From NCBI GenBank assembly GCA_033239125.1, contig BSWB01000002.1, forward strand, positions 50,565,001-50,629,000: 64,000 nucleotides of DNA, read 5' to 3'. The DNA is from Fagopyrum homotropicum (Eukaryota > Streptophyta > Magnoliopsida > Caryophyllales > Polygonaceae). Shown here in pieces: positions 23,670 through 34,853 of the stretch (position 1 is its first letter; each line of letters begins with the position of its first letter). The notes below the pieces were generated by a model. It was given only the letters and a program-made list of their open reading frames with translations. It was not told the origin of the DNA and searched no databases. Made by a program: the position numbers and the translations under genes.

Positions 23670-25735
23670 TCTATTGGGGCAAATCTCGGTCCAAATCTTG
23701 GCCGAGATTCCTGGCAGTAGGCCGAGATTTACATTAGATGCAAATATCTCCAAAATCAACATCATCCTTGTATAGGTCTTTGATTTAATGGAATCCTATG
23801 ACCTTGAAATCCATGGTATTGATCAAAGTATACCTTTTAGAAAGGGCATCTTCAACAACATTATTGTTTCTTTTCTTGTACTTGATGATATAAGGAAAAG
23901 TCTCTATAAATTCCATCCATCTTCCATGTCTCCTATCCAACTTATCTTGAGTCCGAAAGTGCTTCAAAGACTCATGATCAGTTCTAAAAATGAATTCATT
24001 AGGCCAAAGATAAAGTTGTCATGTGTTGAAAACTAAAAAAAGCATATAATTCCTTATCATATGTTGAATAATTCAAACATGGTCCTTTCAAGTTCTCACT
24101 AAAGTAGGCATCACATTCAACTTTGAATGGTTTGGTAAAATCCGGAAGTGCAAGAAGTGGTGTGTTTGATAGTTGCCTCTTCAATTCATTGAATGATTTC
24201 TCTTGTGCTTCTCCCCACTCAAGTACTTGATTCTTCGTGAGAGGCGTGAGAGGGGCTGCGATAGTACTAAAATCCTTCACAAAGCGCCTATAGAATGTTG
24301 ATAATCCATGCAAAGATCACACATGACAAACTGTCGTAGGTGTAGGCCATTCTTAGATGGCTTTGATCTTCTCCTTGTCCACCTCAAGGCATCTTGTGCT
24401 TACTACAAATCCAAGGAAATAACTTGATTAGTACTAAACTCGCATTCTTAATATTAGCATATAAAGATTCAGTTCTATGAGTTCCTAGTACTTCCCTTAA
24501 GTGGTCTTCATGCTCCTCAATGGATTTGTTGTATATGAGGATGTTGTCGAAGTAGACAACCATGAACTTTCCAATATAATGGTATAAGACATGATTCATC
24601 AACCTCGTAAAAGTATTAGGAGTGTTAGTCAAACCAAACGGCATAACCAACCACTCATAAAGTCCAAACTTGGTCTTGAATGTTGTCTTCCATTCATCTC
24701 CTTCCCTCGTCCGGATTTGATGATATCCACTCTTTAGGTCGATCTTGGAGAACAAGGTGGAACATCTAACCTCATCTAGCATCTGGGGATGGGGTGACGG
24801 TACTTGATAGTGATGTTATTGATTGCTCTACAATCAACACACATCCTCCAAGTATTGTCCTTTTTAGGCACCAACAGAACTGGAACCGCACAAGGACTCA
24901 AACTTTCTCGAACATAACCTATATTCAAAAGGTCTTGCACTTGATCTTGGATTTCCTGACTTTCCTATGGACGCATTTTATAAGCGGGTCGATTAGGAAA
25001 TGGCGAACCTAAAATGAAGTCAATCCGATGCTCAATGCCTCAAAAAGGTGGAAGACCTGTAGGAATCTCATCCGGAAATACATCATTAAACTCATCTAAA
25101 GCCTTTAAAATGTTTTTAGGCAAAGTAGTCTTCACTTCATCACTTAAAGTCATTAAGCTTTTACATAAACTCAGTAAAGGAATATCCAAAGGAACGTAAT
25201 CATCAAGAAACTCCCTTTGGGACTCTAAAAGTGATCAATGATGCTCTAGAGGAGAAATCTCAAGCATAGAATCTCGGCCGAGATTTCCCTGTCGAGGCTG
25301 AGATTTGTCACTAGAACGTGACTGGTCTTCAAATCTCGGGCGAGATTTGGATGATCTACCTATGGTTTCTTCTCTGAGAGTTATTTTTTGTTCCTTTTCC
25401 TTATGTTTGTCCTTCTTCTTGTCGTAATGCTCCACAATCATAAAGGTCATAGATTTAAGAGTAACTGCCTTTCCAATAAATTCAAATGAATGATTGTTAG
25501 AAAAACCATCATGTGTAACCTTCCTATCAAATTGTCATGGTCGTCCTAACAAAATATGACATGCTTGCATAGGTACAACATCACAAACAACATTATCCTC
25601 ATACTTTCCTAAGGTACACGCAATTCTAGCTTATTTATTAACTTTCAACTCTCCACAATCATTCATCTAGTGTAACTTATAAGGTCTAGGATCATAGAAA
25701 GTAGTTATTTGCAACTTAGATGGAGACTTGAAAAA
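23670..25735 (-). pseudogene. protease-RT-RNase H of element C, decayed
   Basis: The protease C-terminal part reads ACHILLGRP and KVTHDGFSNNHSFEF near 25450-25570. RT follows with VPKKDNTWRMCVDCRAINN, the frame at 24782-24384 (KIDLKSGYHQIR, WLVMPFGLTNTPNTF) and the catalytic box as YFDN: the second catalytic Asp is Asn (AAC at 24543-24545). The RNase H segment has STFYRRFVKDFSTIAAPLT and then CDAYFSENLKG, where the catalytic stretch after CDA is deleted. It continues as YSTYDKELYAF and HGRWMEFIETFPYIIKYK. The frame can be followed with stops into 23700, where it becomes AATCTCGGCC motifs just before G. It is not functional. Confidence 0.83.
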
Positions 25736-25906
25736 GGTTTTCCCGTTGATTACCTTGACATTTAAAAGATACGATATCTCTAGATCGAGAGGTAGGATTA
25801 GAAGTACTCCCTTTGTTATCCTTCTTTGAGGGCTCAATCAAAGGTCGCAATTGAGTAGAAGATTTGTGCACTGTTGGATCATAAAGGATTTCTTTCCTTC
25901 ATTTTT

Positions 25907-26895
25907 TTAGGGCAAATCCCGGGTGGAATCTCGGCCGAGATTCTTGTAGGATGGCCGAGATTTCTTCTCTGTCGTCCAAGAACTTGATCCTTGATTCCGT
26001 CCTTTGATCTTCTTCTCCACCTTGATAGTCAACTGCAATAAGTTAGTCATTGAAGCATGGGGATATAAATAAATTTCATTAGCTAAAGAAGGATGCAAAA
26101 TTCGTAAAAACCGAGCCATAATAGACTCCTCATCCTCTTGCCCGTTAGCTTTCACCATCGCCATTTGCATGACGGTATAGACTTCTTCACCGTCATGGAA
26201 CCTTGCTTGAGGTTCTCTAGTTGTTGTCTCACTTTTCTACCATAATCTTGAGGCACAAATCTAGCTTTAATCAAGGCCTTCATTTGTTCCCAAGTGTAGA
26301 TGTCCGGATCTAACGTTCTATTTCGTTCTATAACAAGATGATCCCATCACACTAGGCATATTCTTGGAATTCCAACACATCAAGTTGGATCTTCCTTTGC
26401 GCACTACAATTATGGCAAGACCAAATTTGTTCAATCTTGTCTCCCATTCCATGTAAATGTCCGGATCGTATTTGCCTTCGAAACTTGGAATCTTGACCTT
26501 TACTCTCCTAATTTCGTCATTATCTTGAGGGGGCTATACTAATCATTGTCACATCCTCTCCGTGGATTATAATGACGCCGAGGGTAGTCTCTCCACATAC
26601 CCTCATCTTCTTCATCACCTAAGTCCTGAAAGTCTCCACCAAAGTGCGGATGGTGATTAGTATTAAAAGAGGGATTAGGGTGAATAATACCTGGGATTGG
26701 AGGGTGATTTGAAGGTGGAACGGTTGATGGTGGTGGCGGAGGATGTAAAGAGCTTCCGCCCACTTTATATACGGATCTTGGATAAAATCTCGGGCAAGAT
26801 TCTGGCTGAGATTCTTCAATGGGCCTCGCTTTGATCCTTTCTAATCGTTTATCGAAAGTGGAAACAATAGCCATAAGTTGTTTGAGCAGCTCCAT
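25907..26895 (-). pseudogene. gag of element C, decayed
   Basis: The N-terminal frame from the ATG at 26895 (MELLKQLMAIVSTF) is proline-rich (HPPPPPSTVPPSN). It then breaks near 26539 and continues as IPSFEGKYDPDIYMEWE, a standard gypsy gag block. The last part (26170-25907) has ARFLRILHPSLANEI and LTIKVEKKIKGR. Family palindromes lie inside this region at 25927-25942 and near 26787, where they are translated. Stops and shifts prevent a single product. Confidence 0.75.
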
Positions 26896-27984
26896 GGTAT
26901 CGGCCCCTAGATAATCACTCTTTTAGGATGCTCGTGGACTATCTCTTCCTGACATCTACACAAACACGCAAAGTAACAACAAACTTGTGATGTTCAGGGA
27001 GAACGGAAATACCTTCCTTGTTTTCTCTCTCACTCATGCTCTATTGTGTTGTTGCAAGCTAGTTTAATGTAATTGTCTTGGATGGATTAATCCTTCTTTA
27101 TCAATCGGTGTCTTGGTCTCACTAGGAATCTTTGGTTGAATCAAGTAGTCAAAGGTTCGGATAAAGGTTCTTGTGTTGTGAGATGGCTAAGGAACTCCTG
27201 CTACAAGTTTACTCCGCACAAGACAAGGTAGAAGGAATATTGCGGATAAACAACTAGTATGCTAGGAAGTATAGATACTAACTAACACACCCAAAGAATA
27301 TGACTCAAGTATTTAGAGTAGAAAGAGGTTAAGAAAAAGGCACACAAAAGATTAAGAAGATAGAAAGAACGTACCTTGAACTTGTACAGTTGGAGAGAGA
27401 GATAGCCGGGATTGGTTTTGAGAATGGCTAAGACGCTTAACTGGATCAAGGTGGGTATAGAAACTCTTCTTTTTATGTACTCTTTCACAGGGTTCACTTT
27501 AATATTTCATATTATGCTTTGAAAATTTTCTCAAAATTGGACAGCATTAGCTTTCTCGGATGAAATCTCGGCCAAGATTCTTTATGAACTGGAGGAGAAT
27601 GTTGAAAAATCGATGCTTTGATATCGATGTTCAACAATCACTTGTAGGGATGCTACTTCTTGGTTGCCTTGGGATCTTTTATTACTGGAGAAGCGTATAA
27701 ACCGTTGTTTGAAGAATGGATAAGATCTTACCTATTAGATAAGATCAAAACTTGAAGTGCAAACTTTTAGAAAAATCTCCAAAGGGTTGGGCAAGGTTTC
27801 AAGGTGAATGGTTGGCTTATGTTTGGCTATGGAATTGCTCTCTTCCAAACTTGCACAAGTCAACACACGTTAAACTTAAATAATCTCGCAAAGTGGCGTG
27901 CAAGAAAAGACTCAACTTTTATATGACTCCAAGAAGACTCAAAATAAAATTTAAATCAAACTTGATACGGACTTCAATCGCTTC
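26896..27984 (-). other. 5' leader of element C
   Basis: Untranslated interior between the primer site and gag. No convincing gene. It contains one AAATCTCGGCCAAGATT copy at about 27564. Small open frames (such as 27282-27497) have no recognisable features. Confidence 0.6.
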
Positions 27985-27996
27985 GCTTTGATACCA
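27985..27996 (-). promoter_or_regulatory. Primer-binding site of element C
   Basis: The minus strand reads TGGTATCAAAGC, an initiator-Met-type primer site with one change, three bases inside the LTR end at 28000. Confidence 0.75.
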
Positions 27997-27999
27997 CTT

Positions 28000-28912
28000 T
28001 GATGCGGGTTGATGCCGCAGTTCCCGATCTAGATTGAAAGTCCTTGACTAAAGTAAATCTCGGTTGGATAATGAAAATCTCGGGCTATATTTTGGGAAGG
28101 ACATACCGAGATTTAATGAACTTTAGAAAACGGATTAATGAATGATATGGGTAGATAAGAAGATGAATAATGGAATGATATATTATAAGTATAGGAAGAT
28201 ATGAACCAAGATATTCCCGCAAATAACCTTGAACAATAATGTGTCAAAACCCCTTAATGAAGAGCTTACCTTAACCCTCACTTCTTTTACCTTACACAAG
28301 TCTTCTAAGTAAGGCAATCACAAGGAGGGACTACTATCGACCAGGAGCACCAACCTTCAAAAAGAATAACACACACAAGCACAATCTAGCAAGGACTGCA
28401 CAACGATTCAATCAAGGCTCTCTCTTTGATTGAATAGGAATTAATAAAACACAAACTTCATAAACGAAGCTGCAAGTTCACACAATATTGTGGAAAATAA
28501 TCAAATCAAATCTATTTAATGATCTCACCATCTAAGGCTATTTATAAGGGAATTCTTCTATGTAAACTAAGAAAGATATCTTTTATAAAATAACCTAAGA
28601 AAGATATCTTTAAAAGATAATCTAGGAAAGATATAAAAATAATCTCAATGATAGGATCAAAAACTAACAACTAGATTAAAGAAAGTTTGAAAGCTTTTAA
28701 GATAAGAAATGTAAAGATAGTTGCCAAAATTAAAAAGATTTTGGCCGGATCTTCAAACGTGTGTGAGAAGACAAATCTCGGGTGGATATCTCGACCGAGA
28801 TTCCTGTAGGTTGGCCAAGATTTCTTCTTTGATGCTCTTTCTTCGTCCTAGCCACCTTCTATGCTTGCTAGCTCTTCTTGGTCGTGGTTTGGCTCTTCTA
28901 TAACAGTCAACA
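28000..28912 (-). repeat. 5' LTR of element C
   Basis: 913 bp. On the minus strand it starts TGTTGACTG at 28912 and ends CCCGCATCA at 28000. Family palindromes lie in two groups, about 28770-28830 (U3 side) and about 28045-28110 (near the U5 end). The second LTR is not present, so the ends rest on TG/CA and primer-site position. The 31 bp at 28913-28943 separate it from B2. Confidence 0.72.
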
Positions 28913-28943
28913 ATGTCACCAAAGGATTCGTAAGAGTGAGTAG

Positions 28944-30700
28944 TGATAGCATGTATTATAGTCTATATTTTGGGACTTGTTTAGACGTTTTATCTTCAAT
29001 AATCTGCATGTATGGATGTATATTATGTGATTATATTGTTGTTTCATCTACCTTTACGAGAATCAAGGTCTACACCTAGTTTCGTTGTAATTGTAGGTAA
29101 AATGGAACATTTTGCATCGAAATGGAGCTAAGGAGATAAGGAGTCATTGGAGCTACATTATGGAGCTTAAGGAAGAACTAAGGAAGCATGGAAATGATGA
29201 AGAAGATTGATTTTGGACCAGATTTGAGAGATTTCACATTCAGTTGAGATTCACCTCGGTCAGCTACAGTGTCACCTCGACCGAGGTGATCTTGAGGAGC
29301 TTCCCGACCGAGGCGAGCACCCTACCGCCGGCGAGATCTTTATTTTTGGTTGAGATCTTTTAATTTTGGAAAGAAGATATCTTATATTTTTGGACTGGAT
29401 TTCTGGAAGGAAGATATTATTTTTGGGATATCTGTTTTAGAGATATGGATATATTTTTATAGGAAATTATTTTTTTAAGATATTTTATCGTTGGAAGATA
29501 ATTCTCCTATATAAAGGGTTGGATTTTCTACAAGTTCAACCATGCTTACATGCTGAGAGCATCCAGCAATTGAGGGATTTTTTGGAAGCTTTGGAGGAAG
29601 GATTGAAGATCAAGGAAGGAAAGATTCATAGTTTGGAATTTAGCTTTTGAGGGAGTTTTGTAACACTTTCTTAGATTCCCTTTGGTTTGTTGTCTTAGCT
29701 GATTTGTGATTTGAGGAACGCTGATTTGTTGTTATTTGATTCAGTTATTGAGACCTTTTTCTTAAGGTTTTCTTGTTTGAATATTGATTCCTTTCCTATA
29801 TATTTGATTATTGTTACCATGATGATTGTTGGCTAAGTTTCTTGTGCGATTCTAGGGTGATTGGCTGAAAGTTGTGGGAAAGACGATGATAGAATGATCT
29901 TAATCCCAGCAGGACCCTGAAAGCTCGAGCCTTTAACCTTAACCCTAGAACACCTCGCTCAGTCAAAGAACATCTCGGCCGGGGTGGAATCTGACTGAAC
30001 GAAGTGAACCTTTCCTGACCCGATTCTGAAGTTAAGTGTTCTAGTTTGCCAAATCCTATCCTTATTACACCTTTCCTGGTTCAATGCAAGCCTAAGATGA
30101 GACTTACCCGGTGATTCCTTTGCTTGTTTACCTAAGATCATGAGTGTAGGTAATAAATGTTTATCGTTTATTGGGGTTTGAGTGTGCATTCATCCCATTC
30201 TTGTGAGTTAGCCTGAGACTTACCCGGTAAAGGTTGATTCTATTCCCTTGGGTGGTGTGTTGGTATGATATTATAGTTCCTTACCTTAGTGCCTTGAGAC
30301 TTACCCGGTAATAGGAGCTTTGGTTTGGGATAGTGAGTAGTGAGACTTACCCGGTGATCTATTCCCACCTTAGATACACCTTCCCTTTGCAAACCTCATC
30401 TTTGTCCGCGTTATTCTTTGAGATCTTGAGTCAGAACCACAACTAGATGTTTTAATCCCTAGAATTCGCATTTTCCCTTACTTGACTTTATATCATCTTT
30501 GATTACTTTAATTTCTTTTGGTTAATTGCAATATTTGAAAACCTATTATGTGCTTTGTTTCACCTAAGTCCCTATGATCGACCCTTGGAAATCTTGCTTT
30601 TTATTACAATTGACCCGTACACTGCGGGTTCGCATATTTGTTCAAGCGTACTTCTTGGGTTATAAATTTTAAAGCTTGCACACACCTTTTGGAGCGAACA
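28944..30700 (+). repeat. Left LTR of B2
   Basis: 1757 bp, TGATAGCATG to GAGCGAACA, aligned end to end with 37221-38982. U3-side palindrome cluster at 29255-29310, including CACCTCGACCGAGGTG (29273-29288). Second cluster at about 29950-30005. Four GAGACTTACCCGGT(A/G)A repeats at 30099-30360. A purine-rich U3 tract and ATATAAAGG near 29511 could be the promoter TATA region (inference). Confidence 0.9.
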
Positions 30701-30706
30701 AGTTTT

Positions 30707-30723
30707 TGGTGCCGTTGTCGGGG
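30707..30723 (+). promoter_or_regulatory. Primer-binding site of B2
   Basis: TGGTGCCGTTGTCGGGG, the tRNA-Asp type with two changes relative to the copy at 38989-39005. Confidence 0.8.
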
Positions 30724-30915
30724 ACTTGGTCTAGACCAAGCCGGTTGCGGTTGTCTTTCGGGGCAATTGCTCTTGTTGCTATCAACCACTCTACTTGAGT
30801 GTTTTCGCAGGATCTTTTTCTTAGGTTTATGCGAAGCACCTAAGCTGGCAAGGAAATCGTTCCTTACGATTCCGAACCAGAAAAGACATACAAGCGACGA
30901 TTAAGAGAAGCTAAA

Positions 30916-32592
30916 ATGGCAAATCAAGACAATCGCGATCTTGAGGCCGAATTGAAGGAGGCGCAGGAACAGCTATGCCTCAACCAAGAAGAACTGTAGC
31001 GAGAGAGAGAGAGCAGTCTCGCGTAAGAACTGAAGAGATCGAAGCATATATGGCCGCTCTAAGGGCCTAGTTTCTGCTTCGACCGATCCAAGATCCTCGA
31101 CCGAGGCAAGACCCAGTTCATGTTGCCCCGGCCGAGATACATCCACCTCGGATGGTTGTCCGAGATATTCTTTTTGCTGGAGTTCCACAATCCCTAGGAC
31201 AAAGGATGGACACCAATCAGCAAGTGAGGCGTCCAGGAGTCAACCTAGGTGATCCAGCTGAGCATGATTACGAACTTCGACCGCAAGTTCTATCTATGAT
31301 CCGCCAATGCCAATTTGGAGGTTTAGAGAGGGAGTCTCCGCATCAGCATTTGCAAAACTACGAGATTGTGATGGAGACCTTGAGACCTTCAAGGCTGGAA
31401 AACAACAACTACAAGCTAAGGCCTTTCTACTTTTCTCTGAGAGACAAGGCGCTTGCTTGGTATCAATCTCTTCACCCGGAAAGATCAATACTTGGGACGA
31501 GATGACGACGGAGTTTCTAACAAAGTTCTTTCCTCCCTCCAAGACCGTTGAAATGAGAGGGAAGATCAATGCATTCATTATGAAGGAAAATGAGAGTTTG
31601 TCCAAGTCATGGGAGAGATTCAAAGATGGTCTATTGGATTGCCCACACCATGGGATTCCAAAGATAGAGTTGCTGGAGATATACTTCAAGGGATTGGATG
31701 GAGCTACTCAATTCAATCTTCAACTAATTTCCGCCGGCACATTCATGGATATGCCGATAGACGAAGCTTGGAAGTTCATTGAAAAGCAAGCTTTGCATAT
31801 GGAGAAGTACTCCCATCAAGGAGCCGAGAATGGAGCAAGGAGAGTTAGTTTCCAGGACACTTCATCAAATAAAAATCAACTCACCTCGCTTAAAAATGAT
31901 GTGAAGCAATTGAAGGAGCTTTTAGTAGCTCATACGAAGAAGGAGCAAGATGGAGGATATCAAGGAAGAAACAACAACCAAGGGTCACGGAACAACAATT
32001 ACAACAACAATAGAGGCTCCAACAGCAACAATTGGAGATTTAATCAACAAAATCCAGGTAACCCTTATTCTCATGCTAATAATGCTTTTAACCCCTCCTC
32101 TTCTTCTTCTACTCCATTGAAGAGCAAGGAGCCTGGATCAAGTTCGTCCCAGCCAGAGAAGAAAGATGCAGTGCTGGAGGCAATTTTGATCAAGCTCAAC
32201 GCTATGGAGACATCGAGGACTTCATTTTCGAAGGCACAAAAAGCCTTAGAGCAACAATTCTTTAACAAGGCGAATGAAGCGCCAAGAGATCCAGGGAAGC
32301 TCCCAACAAGGATAGAGAGCAACCCCAAAGGACAAATTATGGCAATAACGATGAGAAGTGGACTAAAAACTGCAGATCTAGTACCTCGGTCGGTGCCAGT
32401 GCAGACGAAAAACATCTCGATCCAGGATCAGACGAGGAACACTTCGGTCGAGGTGCCATCCGAGGTGGAGTCCCAGAAAGCGAAGGAAAAATCTGAAGTT
32501 TATATCTCACCTCCTGCTTATAAACCACCACTTCCATTCCCCCAGTCAAGGGGCAGAGCACATCTAGACAAGCATTTTGGTAAGTTTCTTGA
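30916..32592 (+). pseudogene. gag of B2, frameshifted and fused to 3' non-coding sequence
   Basis: The start ATG at 30916 gives MANQDNRDLEAELKEA. TAG at the same place as in B1, a shift in a GA run, a second shared TAG after MAALRA, and a shift near 31475 follow. The main long frame (31307-32764) carries TKFFPPSKTVEMRGKINAF, HHGIPKIELLEIYFKGLDG, KFIEKQALHMEKYS and an Asn/Gly-rich tail. Near 32592 the gag sequence (GRAHLDKHFGKFLD) is joined directly to DNA that in B1 lies 3' of the ATHILA frame (FYLTHWDNVSQ). The last ~57 codons of the frame are therefore not gag. Palindromes are translated near 31090 and 32395-32470. Confidence 0.84.
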
Positions 32593-33282
32593 CTTTTATT
32601 TGACTCATTGGGACAATGTGTCCCAAGTATGGGGTATTTGGATGTATTATTGGATATTTATGTGTGTATGCTTGTATGACTCCCGAATATTTATGATCTT
32701 ATTCTGTTACTTGGTTCTATGTGTTTATTTGCCATTACATGCATGCATACAGGTTTTTGTTTGAGAAAACGTCAAAAAACTGGTTTAAGAAAAAAAAATA
32801 TATGACCTCGACCGGGATGGTTCTTGCCAAACGAGATTGAACACCTCGGATGACCTAGAACACCTCGACCGAGGTGGGTTCTTAATTGAGATTTTTCAAA
32901 ACGTTTTGTGCTTCTTCCCTGGATATGACCTCAGTGATGATTCTGTTTGCGAAGTGGTTTTGAAATCTTTATATGCTTGAAAGGTTTTATGATATGTTTA
33001 AGTTGCAAAATGCTTTGTTTGAAATTTTGGCATGTTTAATACTTTGTTTTTATTAAAATTATGTTGGATTTGAAGGTTGACACCAGATGATGAGTTCTAT
33101 CACATTCTTCTTGGGATGATTAAGGCAATTCATTCTCTTCTCTTCTTCTTCTTGATCATGCTTTAGCCCCTCATATACATATTTGCCTCCCTTTACCTAT
33201 CCGGAAATTTAGAAGAAATTAACCAAAAGCAAGTTAAAGTGAAGTTGAGATGTTGGTTGAAAGTTTTAGAAAGAAACAAATA
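32593..33282 (+). other. 3' internal non-coding region of B2, part 1
   Basis: Homologous to B1 3680-4380 inverted. It contains a CACCTCGACCGAGGTG palindrome at 32861-32876 with partial copies around 32808 and 32840. No gene. Confidence 0.72.
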
Positions 33283-33290
33283 GGTTTGGG

Positions 33291-34845
33291 CTATGATGCA
33301 CGGACACGGATATGGGGAAACGGGAAACGGACACGGCAGGAAACGGGGAAGCGGCAATCCTAAAAACATAGGAAACGGGGACACGACGAGGAAGACAAAT
33401 AATATATCATTTTAAAGCTTTTTGTATGAGTAATTCATTTATCATAATGAATAACATACATATTAAAAATTCAATGAAATACGACTATATGAGTAGATGA
33501 ATACATTATCGTAAGTTCGTGACAACAAACTAACCCAAACTGAAACATAATCAAATAGTTCCAAATTCAAATACATTCTTAGAAACAAACATTTTAAGTC
33601 TTACAAAACACAAAACTAAACATACTTACTTACATGTTACATCAAATAAGATCACGAACCAAGTCTTAAACCAAAACACAAACCTTAACCAACTTAACCA
33701 AGTCACAAACAAAGTCACAGAATACAAGATCATTCAATGAAACACTGTCGGTATTAGTGCTATCATTGCCTTGTTGCGAGCTTGAGAAACCATAAATTGT
33801 GGACAAAATGGTAGAATTAAGCCACTCAGGTGGCTCAAAACAATCAACAACTCTACACTCAACGACTCAACAATCAACAACAAATACTAAGTCAAATAAC
33901 CATCAACAACTAAGCACTTAAGTAGTAAGAAGAAACACAAGCAGTAGTGCAGGCAGCCAGGCAGTGTAGAGTGCAAAGTTAGTGAATTACAGTAACTCAG
34001 TAAGCAACTCAAAACTCAAAACAATCAAGTGAATCAACTAATCGAGAACTAAGTGAATAAGTGGTGATGCAGAATTACAACAAGAAAATTAATAATCAAC
34101 AAGACAACATTAAAACAACAGTATCTGTAGATTGAAGAGGAAGAAGCCTAGTTACCAACTTACCTAACGAGTCTGACGGAGTGATGGACTGAGAGTCTGA
34201 GACAAGCACTATGAAGGCACTACGAACTGGGACTGGGAGAGTCATGGACGAAGCTGCTAACTGGGACGAGACAAAGAAGGAAACGGCCAGAAGCTGCGAA
34301 CAGTGCGACCTGAAGACGAAGAGTAGAGGGCCGATGGCCTGTGGAGAGGAACGGCGACGGCCGGTCCTGAGGAGCGAAGCTCCGACGGCAACGACGACGG
34401 GCGACGGCGACGGGCTGCTAGGGTTAGGTTCCCACTTTCCCCTTGCGATTGACGATTGAGATTGTGAGAAAGTGAGTCTGAGAAGTGAGAAGCGTGAAGC
34501 ATGTTTCATTTTTTTTTCTATAAAAAGGCATTGACCGTGTCTTGACCAGACACGGTTCGTGTCCGGTCCGTGCCTGGCCCGTGTCCGGTCCGTGCCTGGC
34601 CCGTGTCCGGTCCGTTTTCCAGCCGTTTCTCTCCACCGAACCGTGTCTTGACCAGACACAGCTCGTGTCCGGTCCGTGCCTGGCCCGTGTCCGGTCCGTT
34701 TCCCAGCCGTTTCTCTCCACCGAACCTTGTCTTGACCGTTTTTGCTCAAGTTTGACCGTTTCCCCGGCGTTTCCAGGAGTTTCCGTGTGTCCGGATGTGT
34801 CCGACACGCGACACTCCGCCTTTTAGGCGTGTCCGTGCATCATAG
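33291..34845. mobile_element. hAT-like non-autonomous DNA transposon in B2
   Basis: Terminal inverted repeats CTATGATGCACGGACACG bound a 1555-bp insertion. Both sides carry the same 8-bp flank GGTTTGGG (33283-33290 and 34846-34853), and the B1 homologue has this site without the insert. An 8-bp duplication is the hAT rule. Subterminal DNA is packed with ACGGGGAC- and GTCCGGTCCGTG-type repeats. No transposase motif is visible. A minus-strand frame (34096-34749) is Ser/Arg/Pro-rich and unassigned. Confidence 0.85.
34535..34740. repeat. Subterminal tandem repeats of the hAT-like element
   Basis: A 21-22-bp unit, GTGTCCGGTCCGTGCCTGGC, is repeated about five times. It is embedded in a roughly 120-bp duplication (34535-34650 and 34650-34740) that also repeats CGTTTCTCTCCACCGAACC. 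Such subterminal repeats are typical transposase-binding regions in hAT elements (family knowledge). Confidence 0.8.
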
Positions 34846-34853
34846 GGTTTGGG

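Larger units (their letters stand above)
23670..28912 (-). mobile_element. Chromovirus-type Ty3/gypsy element C, 3' end cut by G
   Basis: From the right: LTR 28000-28912, primer site 27985-27996, leader, gag, protease remnant, RT and RNase H, then loss of sequence at G's LTR. The RT context (KIDLKSGYHQIR, MPFGLTNTPNTF) is of the chromovirus type. Its family palindrome AATCTCGGCCGAGATT recurs in the LTR, leader, gag, protease region and pol. The coding part has many stops and a deletion, so this is an old copy. Confidence 0.85.

Noticed and set aside
30604..31188. Minus-strand frames opposite the B2 leader and gag (also 38886-39071 and 39298-38951)
   Set aside because: They recur because the B LTR and leader are duplicated. 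The + strand carries the primer site and gag. A short GSITRSRAK-like reading near 39200 on the minus strand was too weak to call as another element.
34096..34749. 217-codon minus-strand frame as a host gene
   Set aside because: It includes the subterminal tandem repeats of the hAT-like element (repeated TGHGPGTDRTRA-type peptides) and has no recognised domain. At most its second half is captured sequence.
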